From positions 1 through 36,457 of the forward strand of contig CAYWFP010000029.1 of the NCBI GenBank assembly GCA_964457365.1: a DNA stretch of 36,457 nt. Direction: 5' to 3'. This document shows positions 33,785 to 36,457 of the stretch, in pieces (the stretch's first letter is position 1; every line of letters begins with the position of its first letter). Below the pieces are notes generated by a model, which was not told the origin of the DNA, did not search any database, and saw nothing but the letters and a program-made list of their open reading frames with translations. Origin of the DNA: CAYWFP01 sp964457365. GTDB taxonomy: Bacteria; Planctomycetota; SZUA-567. Made by a program: the position numbers and the translations under genes.

Positions 33785-34798
33785 ATGGATAAGGAAATTC
33801 GCAGACGTTTTCACAACATGCTTGTCGCGGCCCTGGCGGACAAACAGTTTGTCGCCGCGGAGAAAGCGTATCTCGAACAGATGCGCGAGGAACTGGGGGT
33901 TACGCGCGAGGAAGCCAACCAGGTTATCCGCGATTTCAAGGAGAATCGCGGCGGGTACGAACTCTCCGGAAGCGCCGACGAACGCAAAGATCGATTCCGC
34001 GAGATCATCGGCATGATGCTCGCCGACGGCGTGATCGATACGGAGGAGCGTCGCGCGCTCCATGCCATCGCCAAGCACCTGGGATTGAGCCCGACGGAAC
34101 TGAAGAACATGATCCTCGACGAGCAGCGCAAGCATCCGCCGAAGGAGGTGGAAGGCGAGGTGCACGGGAAATCCGGCGTCGAACTGCTCTCCGTGCCCGC
34201 AGGCCGATTTTTCTTCGGCGACTGGTCGGTCGGAGGGCGGCGGGAGGAAGCGATCGAAAAGCCCTACCGTATCGGCAAATACCCGGTGACCAACGAGCAG
34301 TGGCGGCGCTTCGAAGAGGAGAGCGGCTACCAGGGACGGCAGGACTTCGGCGAGCATTTCGGCCGCCCGCGACAGCCGGTCGTCGGCATCAGCTACCACG
34401 ACGCCCTGGCTTTCTGCAAGTGGGCTGGGCTGCGCCTGCTGACGGAGATGCAGTGGGAGCGCGCCGGTCGGGGCACCGACGGGCGCCAGTATCCCTGGGG
34501 CAACGAGTTTCCCTCCGCCGAGCAGTGCGTCTTCGGCCGCAACATGTTCGATTCCGAGAACAGCCACACCGCCGAGGTGGGCACCTGTCGCCTCGGGATC
34601 AGTCCGGTCGGGTGCCACGACATGGCCGGATTGGTCGACGAATGGTGCATGGCCGAGGAGACGGACGTGCAGGGGCGGGTGCCTATTCGCGGGGGCAACT
34701 GGCTCTCGGCTGCATACGCTCTCGACGTCTATTACCATAATTTTCGCGATCCGGAAACGCGTGCCAACACGCTTGGTTTTCGCGTGGTCGAAAGCTGA
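33785..34798 (+). CDS. TerB-like helical domain fused to FGE-sulfatase-fold domain
   Basis: A 337-aa protein without signal sequence. Two similar helical units (about 5-55, ALADKQFVAAEKAYLEQM; and 66-115, MMLADGVIDTEERRALHAIAKHLGL) have the DG...E pattern of TerB-like domains. Residues 130-337 are an FGE-sulfatase (SUMF1/EgtB/PvdO) domain: IGKYPVTNEQWRRF (163-176), VVGISYHDALAFCKWAGLRLLTEMQWERAGRG, YPWGNEF, and IRGGNWL near the end. The two Cys of formylglycine-generating enzymes after RGGxW are missing, so it is not a sulfatase activator; ligand binding or EgtB-like chemistry is possible but unproven. ATG 33785 is preferred over the frame opening at 33743 because AGGAG (33774-33778) precedes it. 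Confidence 0.8.
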   Translation: MDKEIRRRFHNMLVAALADKQFVAAEKAYLEQMREELGVTREEANQVIRDFKENRGGYELSGSADERKDRFREIIGMMLADGVIDTEERRALHAIAKHLGLSPTELKNMILDEQRKHPPKEVEGEVHGKSGVELLSVPAGRFFFGDWSVGGRREEAIEKPYRIGKYPVTNEQWRRFEEESGYQGRQDFGEHFGRPRQPVVGISYHDALAFCKWAGLRLLTEMQWERAGRGTDGRQYPWGNEFPSAEQCVFGRNMFDSENSHTAEVGTCRLGISPVGCHDMAGLVDEWCMAEETDVQGRVPIRGGNWLSAAYALDVYYHNFRDPETRANTLGFRVVES

Positions 34799-34822
34799 GG
34801 GAACGGCAAGGGAAGGGCAGGC

Positions 34823-35686
34823 ATGAGCGTGAGAGAAGCGTCCAAGGCGGGTGCATGGTACGCCGCCGATCCGTTCGGTTTGGCGCGCGAACTCGACGAT
34901 TATCTCGCCCGGGCCGATGTCGCCGCGGCCCGTCCCCTGCTGGCAGCGGTCGTGCCCCATGCCGGCCTCGCTTTCAGCGGCCCTACCGCCGCGCGCGCGT
35001 ATGCGTGGATCCGGGCGGCGATGCCCTCCGTCGATACGTTTCTCGTCTTCGGCGCGGTGCATACCATGCCGCTGATGGCACCGGCGGTCTGGGCGCAGGG
35101 CGCATGGGAAACCCCGCTCGGCGCGCTTGAGATCGACGGGGAACTGGCGGCGGCGCTGGTCGAGGCGGGGGTGGGCGATGCCAGCGAAGCGCCCCATCGT
35201 GGGGATAACGCCATCGAGTTGCAGACGCCGTTTCTGAAACACTGTTTTCCGGCGGCGCGGTTCGTCCCCCTGGCCGTCCCGCCCAACGACCATGCTGCCG
35301 CCGCTGGCGAAGCGGCATGGCAGATCGTGAGCCAGAGCGGCAAGACCGTCGTCGCCGTCGGCAGCACCGATCTGACCCACTACGGCGCGGATTACGGCTT
35401 CGCCCCCGCCGGAAGCGGGACCGAGGCGCACGCCTGGAGCCTGGAGAACGACCGCAAGCTGTTGCGTCTGATGGAGTCTCTGGATGCCGAAGCGGTCGTC
35501 CCCAGGGCCAAGAGCGATCGCAGTGCCTGCGGTGCGGGGGCGGTGGCCGCGTCGGTGGCGTGCGCGCGTGCCGGCGGCTGCCCGGGCGGCGTGGTGCTCG
35601 AGCATACCACGAGCCATGAAGTCATGCCGCGCGGGGATCCGGATATGTTCGTCGGCTACGCGGCGGTGGTCTTTCCGGCCGCTTGA
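34823..35686 (+). CDS. amrB: MEMO1-family protein (AmmeMemoRadiSam system protein B)
   Basis: A 287-aa protein of the MEMO1/YgiD-like dioxygenase fold. Four conserved residues match the MEMO quartet: H46 (VVPHAGLAFSG), H80 (FGAVHTMP), H186 (STDLTHYG) and C236 (SACGAGAV); HRGDNAIELQTPF (125-137) is also typical. Copper or iron binding is reported for family members; the bacterial role is poorly known. The usual companions, an AMMECR1-domain protein and a radical-SAM enzyme, are not in the window. The ATG has AAGGGAAGGGCAGG directly upstream and lies 24 bases after the TerB/FGE gene. Confidence 0.9.
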   Translation: MSVREASKAGAWYAADPFGLARELDDYLARADVAAARPLLAAVVPHAGLAFSGPTAARAYAWIRAAMPSVDTFLVFGAVHTMPLMAPAVWAQGAWETPLGALEIDGELAAALVEAGVGDASEAPHRGDNAIELQTPFLKHCFPAARFVPLAVPPNDHAAAAGEAAWQIVSQSGKTVVAVGSTDLTHYGADYGFAPAGSGTEAHAWSLENDRKLLRLMESLDAEAVVPRAKSDRSACGAGAVAASVACARAGGCPGGVVLEHTTSHEVMPRGDPDMFVGYAAVVFPAA

Positions 35687-35700
35687 AAAGGGCCCGCGGT

Positions 35701-36150
35701 ATGACCGAGATGGACGAGCAGGCGTTGATCGAAGCCGAGGAGCGCGAGCGCGACGAGGAGCACCTGCGCCTGCTCTCGATCTTTCATTACGTCCTCGCCG
35801 GTCTCGCCACGCTCGCCGCGTTCTTCCCGGGCATCTACCTCTTGATGGGGATATGGATGATCCTCGGCGGGTTCGGTCCGGCGGGTAACCGGGCGGAGAT
35901 CGAAAAGACCGGTTGGTACATGGTGATCATTGCCGGCGGATTGGTCCTTCTGGCATTGATTTACGCCGTGATGACGGCGTTGGCGGGACGGTTTCTGGCG
36001 CTGCGGCGGAACCGTCTCTACTGCCTGGTCATGGCTGCGTTTACCTGCCTTCTCTTTCCAATCGGGACGCTGCTGGGCATCTTCACCCTCGTCGTCCTCG
36101 GTCGGCCGAAGGTGAATCGGCTTTTCGCCGCTTCGCGGGAGAGTCGATGA
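35701..36150 (+). CDS. Small integral membrane protein, unknown function
   Basis: A 149-aa protein with an acidic amphipathic N-terminus (residues 1-28) and four likely membrane helices: about 29-46, 48-62, 76-100 and 111-137. It carries LRLLSIFHYVLAGL and FPIGTLLGIFTLVVLGRPKV, features I have seen in a widespread uncharacterised family of small membrane proteins, but no function is assigned. The frame opens at TTG 35683; ATG 35701 is preferred. It starts 14 bases after the MEMO stop and overlaps the next gene by 4 bases. Confidence 0.7.
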   Translation: MTEMDEQALIEAEERERDEEHLRLLSIFHYVLAGLATLAAFFPGIYLLMGIWMILGGFGPAGNRAEIEKTGWYMVIIAGGLVLLALIYAVMTALAGRFLALRRNRLYCLVMAAFTCLLFPIGTLLGIFTLVVLGRPKVNRLFAASRESR

Positions 36151-36350
36151 TGGCCGTGGCGTTGGGGTGGGTGTTTCCGGTGCTTTTGGCCATGGGGCTT
36201 ATCTGGGGCTTGCGCGCGGCGGTCTACGACGCCTTCGCGCCCGAGGAGCGCGAGCCGACGGTATTGCCGGCGATGTTCTTTCTCGCCGCGGGCGTGGTTA
36301 GCGGTCTCATGTTCTTCCTGTATGTTCTCGGCCCTTGGTTGGGCGGATGA
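36147..36350 (+). CDS. Small two-helix membrane protein
   Basis: A 67-aa protein with two predicted membrane helices (about 3-25 and 41-63) joined by a charged loop (AFAPEEREPTV). Not recognised. The start ATG overlaps the previous stop (ATGATG, 4-base overlap) and its stop overlaps the next small frame, so it is probably a real member of this short operon. Confidence 0.55.
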   Translation: MMAVALGWVFPVLLAMGLIWGLRAAVYDAFAPEEREPTVLPAMFFLAAGVVSGLMFFLYVLGPWLGG

Positions 36351-36457
36351 ACCGTGAAGATGCCGTCGACGTTTCCAAGAAAAACTCGCTGCAAGGAGAA
36401 GCTATGAGTGCGCCAAGCAAGCTGGTGCGGGCAAGCTGGACAATCCAGCCCGTGTAA
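36347..36457 (+). CDS. Small open frame at the end of the window, 36 aa
   Basis: A 36-aa frame that overlaps the previous stop by 4 bases (ATGA) and ends with TAA on the very last base. An internal ATG at 36404 has AAGGAG 5-6 bases upstream and would give a 17-aa peptide ending ASWTIQPV. Not recognised; it may be a genuine small protein or a chance frame. Lower confidence than the genes before it. Confidence 0.35.
   Translation: MNREDAVDVSKKNSLQGEAMSAPSKLVRASWTIQPV

Noticed and set aside
33647..35617. 656-codon minus-strand frame opposite the TerB/FGE and MEMO genes
   Set aside because: The plus strand holds two clear families with good ribosome sites; the minus frame is low-complexity and unsupported.

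Overview
The window is GC-rich DNA (by eye close to 60% G+C), densely packed on both strands, from a Gram-negative bacterium. The evidence for Gram-negative is an O-antigen-ligase-like protein, a probable outer-membrane beta-barrel ending in Trp, type IV pilus motor genes and a SurA/PpiC-like foldase. The gene content (a DUF1570-like protein with gluzincin features, an FGE-fold protein, a hypothetical glycosyl hydrolase family 6 protein, two PilB-type ATPases beside PilT) recalls the PVC group or candidate phyla such as Hydrogenedentota, Sumerlaeota or Lentisphaerota. This placement is inference; the window holds no rRNA or other marker that settles it.

Layout. (1) 15-6504, plus strand: a surface-glycan block of five glycosyltransferases (two GT-A type, three GT-B type) with an HPr-kinase-like P-loop protein in the middle; the first genes overlap by 4 bases, typical of one operon. 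A FkbM methyltransferase faces it (6567-7331, minus). (2) 7610-7697: tRNA-Leu(UAA) with its own promoter, then an ArnT/PMT-like membrane glycosyltransferase and an exported DUF1570-like protein that carries an 84-residue Asp/Gly tract and a degenerate HxxxH motif; a hairpin terminator follows. (3) 17307-11404, minus: type IV pilus or type II secretion motor operon (ATPase, PilT, PilB, PilC) behind a strong promoter at 17418-17447. (4) 22615-17470, minus: SDR dehydrogenase, EboC-like UbiA prenyltransferase, O-antigen-ligase-like protein, and a PpiC/SurA-type foldase with a very long acidic/proline linker. (5) 22802-25974, plus: outer-membrane barrel and a hypothetical glycosyl hydrolase. (6) 30362-26055, minus: TIM-barrel isomerase-like protein, a STAS-receiver-HATPase fusion, a small exported acidic protein, hisH and hisF. 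(7) 30670-32043, plus: 62-aa protein and an MscS channel. (8) 33483-32050, minus: single-domain response regulator and a GH43-like protein. (9) 33785-36457, plus: TerB-like/FGE-fold protein, MEMO1-family protein, two small membrane proteins and a 36-codon open frame that stops on the last base.

Together the genes describe envelope building (glycan synthesis, polymer ligation, lipid-linked prenyl chemistry, outer-membrane protein folding), pilus motors, polysaccharide degradation, and signalling by partner switching and a receiver domain. The most unusual items are the poly-Asp protein with an HQxxH motif, the three-domain STAS-REC-HATPase fusion, and the repeated occurrence of long acidic low-complexity segments in exported or membrane proteins. 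I saw no CRISPR array, insertion sequence, phage gene or rRNA.
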